Source: Aphis gossypii
Taxonomy: Eukaryota > Arthropoda > Insecta > Hemiptera > Aphididae
Length of the DNA: 64,000 bases
Direction of reading: 5' to 3'
NCBI RefSeq assembly: GCF_020184175.1
Contig: NC_065531.1
Coordinates: forward strand, 43,607,213-43,671,212
In this document: in pieces, positions 34,342-45,211 of the stretch
Layout: each line of letters opens with the position of its first letter
How positions within the stretch are numbered: the first letter of the stretch is position 1
Notes under the pieces: model-generated
What the model saw: the letters and a program-made list of their open reading frames with translations, nothing else
Databases searched by the model: none
What the model was told of the DNA's origin: nothing
Translations under genes and position numbers: made by a program

Positions 34342-37300
34342 ATGAATTTAATTCACGATTTCATCGAACCACCGACGCCTTTTCCATATCGATATCGAAA
34401 ATGTATATACTGTAAGAAATCAAACATCTTCAAGGCAGTATACAAATGTAAGGACTGTCGTAAAGTATGCCATCGCAATTGTTATAAGGAAATTCTAGAA
34501 ATGAAATTAAAACGTGAAGAAGAATTAGAACTCATGAAATCAACTATCGAAATAATTAACAATAATGAAATCGTTAAGAAGACAACGCTGCACCAATGGT
34601 AAAAAAATATGTTCATGTGTTTTAATAATAATACAGCTTACTGGTCGGTTTTATAGCAAAACATCTCATAATACAATTTGTAGGTAACAATATTTTAGAG
34701 ACGATGACATAGTCTTTTTTTAAATTTATACTTAGTTAAAAAGTTACACACATTTATAATAATTAATAAAATAGGTTTTTGCGTTGTTCATTGTTTGCTA
34801 AGTACTGGATAGTGGATATATTAAAAACCGAAAAGTCATTGCCTCCAAAATATTGTTCTCTACGACTTTTATGAAAGGGTTTTTGATTTAAAATCATTCA
34901 GTAAGCCATATTTTTAAATCTAAAAACTAATTTTTTACGCAAAAATAAATTTTATAACTGCCGATACATGCTGCTCTGGTTTCTAGCGGCAGTTAAATGT
35001 GTATAGTATATTATGTATAATATACTAGCTGACCCCGTTCACTTTGTTTCCCATTGAAAATACCAATTATGATTAATTTGTTATTTAATATTCAGTTTAA
35101 CGGTGTTCAAAACTTAGACATGTTCATTGACCAATTTGATTCTCAAAAACTTGTGCAAGCAACACTTTAAAATGCGAATTTTGTAAAATGCTTTCTTATT
35201 GCACACTAAATTTGTGGTACGAATCGAATGAAATTAGAGTTAATATCTAAATCTGAACATAATGCAAAACCTACTGGTACTACAGTATTATACTTAAATA
35301 CGTAAATCTAATATATAAATGTGAAAATGAAAACCTTTGAGTGATATGTTCTTGGAAACTACTGAACCGATCTTAATGATTTTTTTTTAATTGAAGAGCT
35401 CATCGCGGAAAGGTTTATGGCATTTGATCGATTCTCTTACTTAATAAGCAAAAGAGTTATGAATTATTATAAATAATGGTCTGTTGTTACGTAGACTTTA
35501 ATTATTATTATTTTATTTTCGGTAACCATAGTAACAATTTTTTATTATTATTTATTTTCTCCGTTTTTGTAACATTTTTCACTGATGATTCGCTCCTATT
35601 GGTCGCAGGAGAAGACGCTTATGTAAATGTAATGATATGTACTATGTAGTGTAATGACGTCACTGTCCAACAAGAAAATAAACTATATTAAGATCCCTGT
35701 TGGTTATGATTGAATATAATAGTTGTAGACCTGTTGTTATATTTTGTCAAAACCATACCTAACAACAAAAATAAAAATTAGCAAAATAAGTCAATGTTCA
35801 CAGTAAATCTCAAAATCACAGCAATAGACTAACATAACAATATGAAAACCACGAGATGGCACATTATTGTATTTTATCCACTGTAGTAAAAAAAAAAATT
35901 GATATGATTTTAAAACTTAATGGGTTAGATATAATAAACTTACGTAGGTATACATCTCGCGGGGTCCGCAATCCACCACGGGTAGATTGCCTGCATGATA
36001 ATATACTGCTCGCATAATCATAAGAGTCTCACGGGCAACACCAAGCAGAATGACTATAATATTATTACTTGACTAACTCACTGACTGATAAACGTAGAGT
36101 CTGAGCAATGATAGATCGATGCTTTCAATTTACACGGTAAATTCATAAAATCGTACCATAAATTTAGTGTGCAATAAAAAAGCATTTTACAAAATTCGCA
36201 CTTTAAAGTGGTGCTTGAACAAGTTTTTTGAGAATAAAAATGGTCAATGAAAATGTCTTAGTGAATCATATTATAGCATTGGCATTTTTAACGGGCAACG
36301 AAGTGCACGGGGTCAGTTAGTAGTGTATATTTGTATGAATATAAATGTACCGTGGACAAACCAATGTTCAGATTCAGACATTAATACACTATTAATTTAT
36401 TTATTTTTTATTTATTTAAACATTAATTTTTTATTTTGCTTATACATTTTTTTTTTTTTTTTTTTTTTTTAGTTTTTTTTATATTATTATTATTATTAAG
36501 TTTATTTTTTGGGTCAATCTATTTTCATCACCACCACGTTATATTCCTTTAACCCCGCAACTTTTTTAATTTTTTCTTTCATAAAAACCTTCTCCTGACA
36601 ATTACAAATACAACAAAAAAAAAAAAAATTAGCGAAATCGGCCAAGCCGTTCGCACGTGATGCCGTGACCAAGGGAAATAGGGATTCATTTTTATATATA
36701 GAGATAATAATCATATGTAATACAATTTTACTATTTTTTTTTTTCTATTGTATAGTGACATAGAATCGGACATTACTAACCATGGTTTAACTAATGAACT
36801 ACCTAGTACAACATATCTCAAGTATGATTATACTTAAATAATATGTTTACTTCTTATACGTTATACGATTTTAATATTTTTTTATTATATTTTCTATTGC
36901 AGATGCACTGACATTAAATCGAACATTAATGACCATCGTTCAATTACATTAAATGAACTGTCCAGTACAACATCTTTGAAGTATGATTATATCTAAACAA
37001 TTATTTTACCTATTTCTAATACAAGTAAATCTATATTTTCTTAATTATTTTGTAGCGTGAATATTTTGAATGGTCGTAGAATAGTTGACATAGGTCATGT
37101 TTTCAACGAAATTCAAAATATTCGTCATAGCGGTGGACTTGGATGTTCATTTTCAGATATGATTTTTAAAAGAGAAGAAATAAATGGATACTTCTCAATA
37201 TTCTATTTTCATTGTAAAATGTGCGGTATCGAAAAACAAATATCTTCTGAAAATACTAAGAACATTGAATGCATTCCAATAAATAAAGCAGTAGTCAATT

Positions 37301-39122
37301 CTACAAAAGCTATAGGTAAGATTATTCAATAAAGAAAACAATTATTATAACAGCCCTATTTAAATAAAATAAAATAAAACTATATTAAAAGGTATTGGAT
37401 ATGCACAACTGTCTGAACTTTCGACTTGCATCGATATACCTTCAATGTCATCCAATACATATCAGTCATTATTATCACCTGTCGGCGAAGTAGTGCATGA
37501 TTTAGCGAAGGATGAAATAAAAGAGGTGGAAGGTATATTGCCTGTCGGCGAAGTAGTGCATGATTTAGCGAAGGATGAAATAAAAGAGCTGGTGGAAGGT
37601 ATATTGAGTGAAATCGTTGCACCAAAAAGCGTGCATGAAATAGAAGAAAATAAAGGAGATGAATTGCAAAATTCAGAAAAACAACAACATAAGTCATTTC
37701 TGCAGACGTACCAAGATCCAAGTACCAGCTTAGCTGTTAACATATTGCAGGTACACCTATGATCCATACAATTATAATAATATGAGCATAATAGAACATA
37801 CTCATATTTACAAATAGAATAATCGTACAAATAATTAGATTTGAATAGCCTGCAGGATCCCTGTAACTTGTCTAATGTATACACGTTTTAGGGGTTTTTG
37901 AACATAAAATGTATGTCTAAAGTTGATCAGTAAATTTATGATTATAGGTTTTCACGATACAATACTCAACGTGTTCAAAGTGTGATACAAAATAATATTT
38001 ATTATTGTTTTGTATAATAATTGTACAAAAATAATATAATATATAGTGAGTTCTGTTTATTGTATCACTGGTTTATAGAATCAACTATTTATTGGAATCA
38101 AAAATAAAAATCTCAAACCAAACCTTATGTTACTAATGTTAAATTAACCTTTTATTAGATCAGAATCACAAAGTATTAGATAATTGAATCACTTTTATGA
38201 ACGTTATATTTGTTTTTATTGTTTTTAAAACTGATTGTTGTTTTATTATAGGATTATATTAATTATATACGATGTGCAACGTGCATTGTATACACATTAT
38301 AGATTAAATTTTAAATAACTAAAATTATACGTATATTAATGTACATGGATTTTGATTTCAGGCTAATATGAAAATAAAATTAGTAGATTCTTAAGTACAC
38401 AATCGAGAATAGATAGTTTCTTAACTTTATTTTCGATGTATTTATTTTATTATTTTATCTTAAACAAAATAATATAAAATATATAAATTGATATTTTGTC
38501 CATATAAATATGATTGAATCATTAAAAAAAAAAAAAAAATGTTTTGCGGTATTAACCGGTCAATAGAATCAAAGTAACCTAAACCAATGTTATCATACTA
38601 AGAGGAACTCACTGTATATTTGTGTTATGTAACAGAAATAAGATTGGGGGATCCCCTTCCAAAAAAAGATTAATTATGCAGATCATAATTCTAATAAATT
38701 TGCGTAACCTGAAAATAATTCAATCATAATATTACTTAAAGGATGTACAACAAATCGAATCAAATAGAGTAGCTCTGGGTGAAGAAAATTTCACCTTAGA
38801 AGAAAACAAAGATATTTCGGCAGTAAACGAGGATACTAAACACGAAACAGGACTCGATGTACAACAAATCAAATCAAATGAAGTAGCTCTGGGTGGAGAA
38901 AATTCCGCCTTAGAAGAAAACAAAGATATTTCGGCAGTAAACGAGGATATTAAACACGAAACAGTCATCGATATTGATGCAAATGAACTGGAAAATGTTT
39001 TGGACGAACGGAGTCAAAAAAAGAGTTTCTGGAGATGGCTAATTCCATTCTGGGGAAGAAATCAAGTTAAAACAAAATCAAATTCAATTAAAAACAACGA
39101 GTATTTAATGCTCAATTATTAA
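34342..39122 (+). CDS. Six-exon gene: Cys/His finger + Mutator-like transposase N-domain + tandem repeats
   Basis: Exons 34342-34598, 36756-36821, 36903-36980, 37056-37315, 37392-37750, 38742-39122 join in frame to 466 codons, all introns GT-AG. Exon 1: finger C21-x2-C24-x11-C36-x2-C39-x4-H44-x2-C47, then a charged helix. Exons 2 and 3 are tandem duplicates (DIESDITNHGLT / DIKSNINDHRS, NELPSTT / NELSSTT). Exon 4 plus the start of exon 5 match the N-terminal Mutator-like transposase domain: GRRIVDIGHVFNEI, FHCKMCGIE, then GIGYAQLSEL and DIPSMSSNTY. Exon 5 duplicates PVGEVVHDLAKDEIKE; exon 6 duplicates a 38-residue unit and ends with KKSFWRWLIPFWGR. The catalytic core of the transposase is absent, so a domesticated or derived function is likely, but unknown. 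Exon 5 and 6 acceptors are weak (TAAAAG, TTAAAG). No signal peptide. Confidence 0.6.
35025..35290 (-). mobile_element. Helitron 3' end fragment, minus strand, in intron 1
   Basis: Begins CTAGCTGACCCCGTTCAC, the inverse of the family's CTAG end, and matches about 250 bp of the 3' part of the other copies in inverse. No TC-type start follows before the next element, so it is truncated. Confidence 0.65.
35307..36320 (+). mobile_element. Non-autonomous Helitron (1014 bp) in intron 1
   Basis: Starts TCTAATATATAAATGTG after A (35306) and ends GCACGGGGTCAGTTAG before T (36321). The terminal CTAG has decayed to TTAG. 35586-35830 and 35840-36320 match 6830-7085 and 7880-8426. It lies in intron 1 of the gene at 34342-39122. 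Confidence 0.75.
36500..36704 (-). mobile_element. Helitron 5' end fragment, minus strand, in intron 1
   Basis: On the minus strand the sequence starts TCTCTATATATAAAAATGAA (36704) next to host A and continues with CGAACGGCTTGGCCGATTTC, a common Helitron 5' region in insects. It fades out near a long T-run at 36450-36475. The apparent minus ORF at 36514-36714 is part of this element, not a gene. Confidence 0.6.
36756..36980 (+). repeat. Tandem exon duplication (exons 2 and 3)
   Basis: Exons 36756-36821 (66 bp) and 36903-36980 (78 bp) encode related peptides and share flanks: both are preceded by TTTCTATTG-type acceptors and followed by the donor GTATGATTATA. Both lengths are multiples of three, so the duplication did not alter the frame. 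Confidence 0.7.
37478..37606 (+). repeat. In-frame tandem duplication inside exon 5 (63 + 66 bp)
   Basis: Two almost identical units, 37478-37540 and 37541-37606, each encoding PVGEVVHDLAKDEIKE followed by (L)VEGIL. The second has one extra codon (CTG). Near-identity at the DNA level implies a recent event. Confidence 0.9.
38742..38969 (+). repeat. In-frame 114-bp tandem duplication in exon 6
   Basis: Units 38742-38855 and 38856-38969 each encode 38 residues beginning DVQQI and ending KHET plus two residues, with few substitutions. The first unit begins exactly at the exon boundary. Confidence 0.9.
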
Positions 39123-41392
39123 ATATTTAATGCTCAATTTTTAAATATTAAATGCATAACCTCCAAAGGTATATTATATATTAAAAAAACATAGTTAAAT
39201 ATTAAGTAACCATAGGATAAGTGTCACCACTGGATGGCTCCTTCCATTACAACAATATTACTTCCAACTGTACTTTTATCCTATACTCTTATTATATTAA
39301 TGATACAGATAGTATACTAATAGTAAAAATAAAAATAAAAGATTCTTAAGTTTTAAGGTAATATTAAAAAACAACCTAACTTATAGATATGAGGTTTATT
39401 TTATTTTATTCAATATACATAATGTCGTTTTATACGTAAAGTTCAGTTTTGAAAATACATCAGAAAAATGATAACCTCCAAAAGTAATGACAGTCAGTCA
39501 TGTTTGGCTAGATACGTTTTTTTTTTTTGTCCAAAATTAAACACGACTTAATGAATTAAGCAGTTATATAAAGACCAAGAAAATTTCACTCCGGAAGTAT
39601 ATAAAAACATTTCGATATCAATTGCAAATATTCAATGCGTAACAAAACTCAATCCCAATGTGACTGTACTTGAAAAGGTATCAAATGGAGCTTTTTCCTA
39701 GAACAGAATAAAAATACTTCGATAGCAACTATCTGAACTATCTAACTATTTAGCTTTTAAGAAAAATCCATTTTATATTATTAGCTTTAGTGTTATAGTG
39801 AATTTATCCATTATTAAACTGAAAGGTTAGAATATTATCTATGACATCTTATAATATTTTAGTAATATTATATAATTTCAAAGTGAGTTAGGTTCATTTA
39901 AATAAGGTGATAGTTTAGTCGCTGTAGACAACAAGAAGCGTGTGTGCAGGAAGAACTAGAAGTTGAAAGTGATCGTTTAGCCGTCAGAAAGGAAAAACCG
40001 AAACGCCGATTACTATGTAAGCGCAAAAAAGATTTTTTAGGTGCATGTTTTGTTATGGAGCATAGTTTAAGCTTTTCGCGTTGTTAAATATTTAATTTAA
40101 TTTTTTTAATGGACGAACCAATGAAATACTTTGCCGACCATGTGCATAGAATACATTATTTTAACAATAATCAGCTTATATAATTAGTATATTTTTGTTT
40201 TATGAATCAGAGGTGTAAAGTTTATTATAATATAACAAGCAAACCATGAAAAAAAAAAATTGCCTATTATATTATGATAAACTTTACGCCTCTGATTCAC
40301 AAAACAAAAATTTACCAATTATATAAGCTGATTACTGTTAAAATAATGTATTCTATGATCACACGGTCGCCAAAGTATTTCATTGGTTAGTTCATTAAAA
40401 AAACTAAATTAAATATTTAATAACAACACCTAAAAATCTTTTTATGCGCTTACATAGTGATCGGCGTTTCGGTTTTTCCTCTCTAACGGCTAAACGATCA
40501 CTTTCAACTTCTAGTTCTTCCTGCACACACGCTTCTTCGGTTGTTGTCTACAGCGACTAAACTATCACCTTATTTAAATGAAAATAACTCACTTTGAAAT
40601 TATATAATATTACTAAAATATTATGAGATGTCATAGATAATATTCTAACCTTTCAGTTTAATAATGGATAAATTCACTATAACACTAAAGCTAATAATAT
40701 AAAATGGATTTTTCTTAAAAGCTAAATAGTTAGATAGTTCAGATAGTTGCTATCGAAGTATTTTTATTCTGTTCTAGGAAAAAGCTCCATTTGATACCTT
40801 TTCAAGTACAGTCACATTGGGATTGAGTTTTGTTACGCATTGAATATTTGCAATTGATATCGAAATGTTTTTATATACTTCCGGAGTGAAATTTTCTTGG
40901 TCTTTATATAACTGCTTAATTCATTAAGTCGTGTTTGATTTTGGACAAAAAAAAAAAAACGTATCTAGCCAAACATGACTGACTGTCATTACTTTTTTAG
41001 GTTATCATTTTTCTGATGTATTTTCAAAACTGAACTTTACGTATAAAACGACATTATGTATTGAATAAAATAAAATAAACCTCATATCTATAAGTTAGGT
41101 TGTTTTTTAATATTACCTTAAAACTTAAGAATCTTTTATTTTTATTTTTACTATTAGTATACTATCTGTATCATTAATATAATAAGAGTATAAGATAAAA
41201 GTACAGTTGGAAGTAATATTGTTGTAATGGAAGGAGCCATCCAGTGGTGACACTTATCCTATGGTTACTTAATATTTAACTATGTTTTTTTAATATATAA
41301 TATACCTTTGGAGGTTATGCATTTAATATTTAAAAATTGAGCATTAAATGCTCGTTGCTTTTGATTGAACTTGATTTTGTTTTGACAATTTC
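39060..41392. repeat. 2.3-kb near-perfect palindrome (two inverted arms of about 1.15 kb)
   Basis: The left arm, about 39060-40240, and right arm, about 40258-41392, are reverse complements with only scattered differences. The spacer is about 17 bp of A-rich DNA around 40248. The left arm begins inside the last exon of the gene at 34342-39122, so the right arm contains an inverted copy of that exon's 3' end (AAATCAAGTTCAATC..., complement near 41365-41390). Long arms with such short spacing would fold into a long hairpin if transcribed. Confidence 0.9.
39573..39677 (+). other. Exon-like copy of the exon 6 repeat unit within the palindrome arm
   Basis: Reads DQENFTPEVYKNISISIANI and ends LEK at a GTATCA donor-like site, comparable with EENFTLEENKDISAVNED of the gene upstream. 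The same sequence lies inverted in the right arm (about 40820-40925). Whether it is spliced into any transcript is unknown. Downstream, 39943-40016 gives a charged stretch EELEVESDRLAVRKEKPKRR before a GTAAGC donor, a second exon-like segment. Confidence 0.35.
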
Positions 41393-42139
41393 CTCAGTCG
41401 CTACATCTTTTTGAGCTTCTTTACAATGTATTTTAATTTAAAATATTAAAAAATATATTCCTAATCTTCTTAAGTTATTCTTAATACAAATTACAAATGT
41501 GTAAAACCATTTGAATTGAACGTCATGAAATACTAACTTATTTCAATGATTTGTTTTTGACCATTCACTATGCTTTAAAACAATTGAAAAGGAATTTGAA
41601 TAAAGAAATATCAAAAGCTCCATTTCAATTATCTAATGCCATTGGTGCTTCAAATTTTGTAATTTCTTTACACGTGATTGAAAACATGTCTTATGTAACC
41701 TTATTCATATGCATATAATTACAAAAAATAATATCAATTTGTCTTAATGTTATGACGTGCAAATTGATGACGTACATACAATTATAATTAAAAAGAGGAA
41801 TAACTCAGATAAGAGTTTTAAAAATATTTTTTCTGATTACAAAAAAGCAATATTTAAAGATGATATTATGCCTACCTCATCATTACGGTGCCCAGAGTAG
41901 TAGGTCGACAAACGTATCGTGATAATACGTCACTCGATTATATTATATACGTATTATTTTTGTTGTCATCATTGAATAATTTTATTCTTCAATTAGAGAA
42001 TATTTTTCTAAACATCATCGTTTAATGTCAACGTTAAAATCTTTAATTTCTATGTGCTTAACTCAAAATACTACACAAATAAACATTGAAATAATGTGTT
42101 CTGTGTTAAAAAGGTGTATTGTATAATTTTGATACATTT
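41393..42139. other. Spacer right of the palindrome
   Basis: No supported gene or recognised repeat. Confidence 0.4.
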
Positions 42140-42279
42140 GACGTTGATATTAAAATATGGTAACACAGTTTCGAAATGTATATCCTGATGATGGTCCCCC
42201 AAAATCTTCATTAACTACCATAAGTTAGACGTCTAATTATTTCTAACCACATATTAAGTACCTTTTAACTATGTTATCT

Positions 42280-42478
42280 ACTTTGCCCGTAAATAATATT
42301 GCTGCAAAGCGTTCGTTTTCAATATTAAGGAGATTGAAAACATATTTAAGATAGAATATTGAACAAACCGCCTGAATAGGATTAACGCTGATGAATATTT
42401 ATAGCAATTATGGCATTGATACTGACGAGGTAATTAAAATGTTCGCACTACTACATCGAAAAGTAGATTTTATATTAC
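42280..42478 (+). pseudogene. hAT transposase C-terminal (hATC) remnant, copy 1
   Basis: In one frame: LPVNNIAAKRSFSILRRLK, TYLR, stop, NIEQTA, stop, GLTLMNIYSNYGIDTDEV and LHRKVDFIL. The RSFSILRRLK...D block is the conserved dimerisation region of hAT (52-kDa-repressor/ZMYM-like) transposases. Only this end survives. A second copy lies at 47545-47748. Confidence 0.7.
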
Positions 42479-42658
42479 CTACCTAAAAACTAATGTTAAA
42501 TAATTAGATATGGAAATTTAAAACTTTAAACAGATAATCCCATAATATTGAAATTGTGTTAACTTTTTGTTAAATTTGTTACACCTTACACTATCCTATG
42601 ATTGCTTTAAATTGGAATATTATACCTTTTGTAAAATAATAACTTTATTAGTACTTAC

Positions 42659-42817
42659 CTTAAAAAACATTTCCAAGTTTACAATTTTTGTTCTAGTGAA
42701 TCTTAACTTTTTATAGTTAGCATTATTCATTTGCATTGTTAATAATATCAGTTTTTTACACTTCATATCCATTTCCGTCCAATTACTGCTGTACAATGAA
42801 AATATTACTGAATCTTT
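42659..42817 (-). pseudogene. Isolated odorant receptor exon 5 copy
   Basis: 159 bp identical or nearly so to exon 5 of the receptor gene at 45212-51217 (47916-48074), with splice sites kept (AAG acceptor side and GTAAG donor). No other receptor exon lies nearby in order, so it is a stray duplicate carried by the segmental duplication. Confidence 0.8.
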
Positions 42818-43108
42818 CTTTAATCAATCAAAAATAAAAATACAAAGAATATTATGTATTATAAACTTTTAAACCTGTGATTAAATTTGTCACCGATGCT
42901 AATTATTTTCTACAATGTATAGTGTATTTGTAGTTGTTTTCAAACGAGCAGAATCAATAAAAATTACATATTATATTATTATTATAATAATTGGCTACAT
43001 ACATCAAAATTATATTTATTTTATTTCTCAGGTTCGATACATTTGAATGAAAATGTATTATATTCAATTCCATAAAAGCTCATGAGAAGTACTAGTCTGA
43101 TCGAAGTT

Positions 43109-43312
43109 CGGTTGTTTTTTAATATTACCTTAAAACTCAAGAATCTTTTATTTTTATTTTTACTATTAATATACCATCTGTATCATTAATACAATAAGAG
43201 TATCGGATAAAAGTACAATTGGAAGTAATATTGTTGTAATGGAAGGAGCCATCCAGTGGTGACACTTCCTATGGTTGCTTAATATTTAACTATGTTTTTT
43301 TAATATATATAA
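43109..43312 (+). repeat. Third copy of a palindrome-arm segment
   Basis: About 200 bp match 41099-41303 of the right palindrome arm, for example ATGGAAGGAGCCATCCAGTG, with a few more differences than between the arms. It begins within about 5 bp of the end of the duplicated receptor block (43104), marking a recombination junction. Confidence 0.85.
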
Positions 43313-45211
43313 ATATATTTTTTTTTTATGTGCTAACATCTTTTACAATTTACGCTATGATAAAATTAAAATGTACCACAACAAAATAAAAAATATGTAC
43401 CTCAGTATAAAAACTTTCAATCTTTTGGGCATTCTTGAAATCACTGCTAAAAAAAATCATAGAAATACATGTGTGTAAAATGCGTTGAACAGCATAAAAC
43501 AAAAGACTGCCCATAATGTAACATTTATATTGTAAGGGTAAAAAACTTGCTATAAATCGGTAAACAAAAAAGTTGTAAACGATGTTTATTTGCTTCTGAT
43601 TACATTGAACGTTTGTCACACGGTAGTCAAACACACAATATGGTATCTTTATGTTCGTTGTAATTTTGTGTTGGATTAATTTATATTAATTTTCTTATAA
43701 TGAGATACTGCAAAAAGTTACCACGACAATAATGTAGGCAAATTGCCTATGTAGAAAGCCGTGTTAATACCATACAATTTTGTTTTGTGTGAGAAGACGA
43801 ATATTGTTATTAATCACTGACATATTAACTACATTGCGAGTTACTATACTGACCATATTTTTTTAACAAACGCAATGGAGTTTGGTTTTGTGGCCCAACT
43901 TTGCAAACTTCCGTGATCGATTTATCAGTAATAATGTATTATGTATAATATTCAAAATACCTCTTTAAATTTCCTTACACTTTCCTGTTTACTTTAAAAA
44001 TAATAATTATACTTTTTTTCCACCTTTCATAAATCGTATAACTGCATTGTTAGATAGTAATATTTTAAACATTAAATCATAGTATTGCAATATTTACACA
44101 TGATATTGTTAAATTGTAACTTAAAAACCATGAATATTACAACAAACATACGATGTACTACTACTAGTGATAACATTTTTATTTAGGGTAACTTAAAGAC
44201 ATTTCAGAAGTATTTAAGTTAAAAAATGGTAATTTTGAATTTATATTCTAAGTAGAATTGGATTAAAACTAAATTGAATTTCCATTTTATTAGTATTTAT
44301 AATCATCAAATTTTTATTCAAATTTAGCTACTGTCTTAGTTTGGTTATATCATTTATCTTTATATGTGCTTACTGAAAAATCCACACTACTACAATATAT
44401 ACATGATTTACTATAACCACTGATAAAAATGTAAGTTTTTTCTTGCACATTATGGTAATTAAAGACATTTTAAATTTTGAGGTATTTAAGTTTTAAAATA
44501 GTTCATTTTTAATTTATATACTAGAATCAGATTAAAAGTAAGTAGTCAAATATGAAAAGCATACAAATATACAATGTATTAATTTATATTTTTTGTTGAA
44601 AGTATTATATAAATTATCTTCCATTATTTTAATATAATATTTAAATTTAATATATTAAAAATTATAATGCTAAGGAGTATGACGTGTAGAATGACTAGAA
44701 ATAATAGAATAATATTCGAAAAATGATGTGTTGTATCTTTAAACCGCGAATGATGAGACAATTTCTATTTATTTTCATTGGTGTTAAATAGTTTTCATAT
44801 TTTTATTCACATTCAACTGTAATATAGTTTTGTTGTTTCATTTATCTGGTAAATCCACGCTACCTACTACAATATTTAACAATTAATATTAAAATATACG
44901 TCATAGTATTTTCTATGTCTAAGTTAAGTTACATTAATGCCTTAATAGGTAAATTATTAAACTAAAAGTGACAAAGTTTATTAAGTACAAACAAATCAAA
45001 CTTCTTATTTATATTCTATATATATATATATAAATGTATTAAGATATATGAACAACTTATGAGAGATTATTGAATATACCATACTATACAATTTTAGTTT
45101 TAAAAATAAAATGCTTTATGAATATTCTATTGATAATAATTTTATTGACTACTTTTCATGTATACATAATAACACAAAAAATACATTCATCTCTCTGCTA
45201 TGGATCTTAAA
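43313..45211. other. 3' flank of the receptor array, no gene
   Basis: No supported gene. 44695-44850 matches 60785-60915 downstream of the right-hand receptor gene, showing that 3' flanks were duplicated with the receptor units. The minus ORF at 43350-43634 has no receptor motif. Confidence 0.45.

Larger units (their letters stand above)
42140..43104. repeat. Direct segmental duplication, copy 1 (other copy 47404-48361)
   Basis: 965 bp nearly identical to 47404-48361, with small differences (for example GGTCCCCC versus GATCCCCC, and a short deletion around 42587). It carries a plus-strand hAT transposase C-terminal remnant and a minus-strand odorant receptor exon 5. The match stops sharply at 43104/48361 after CTAGTCTGATCGA. 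Confidence 0.9.

Noticed and set aside
35025..36320. Apparent DNA transposon with about 200-bp terminal inverted repeats
   Set aside because: The inverted ends are the 3' ends of two separate Helitrons of one family in opposite orientation. The plus copy has its own TC start at 35307 next to A.
36514..36714. 66-codon minus ORF
   Set aside because: Part of a Helitron 5' end.
37380..37884. Minus ORFs of 113 and 140 codons
   Set aside because: Shadows of exon 5 of the spliced gene. Their apparent repeats come from its internal duplication.
38732..38968. 78-codon minus ORF with repeats
   Set aside because: Antisense of the duplicated unit in exon 6.
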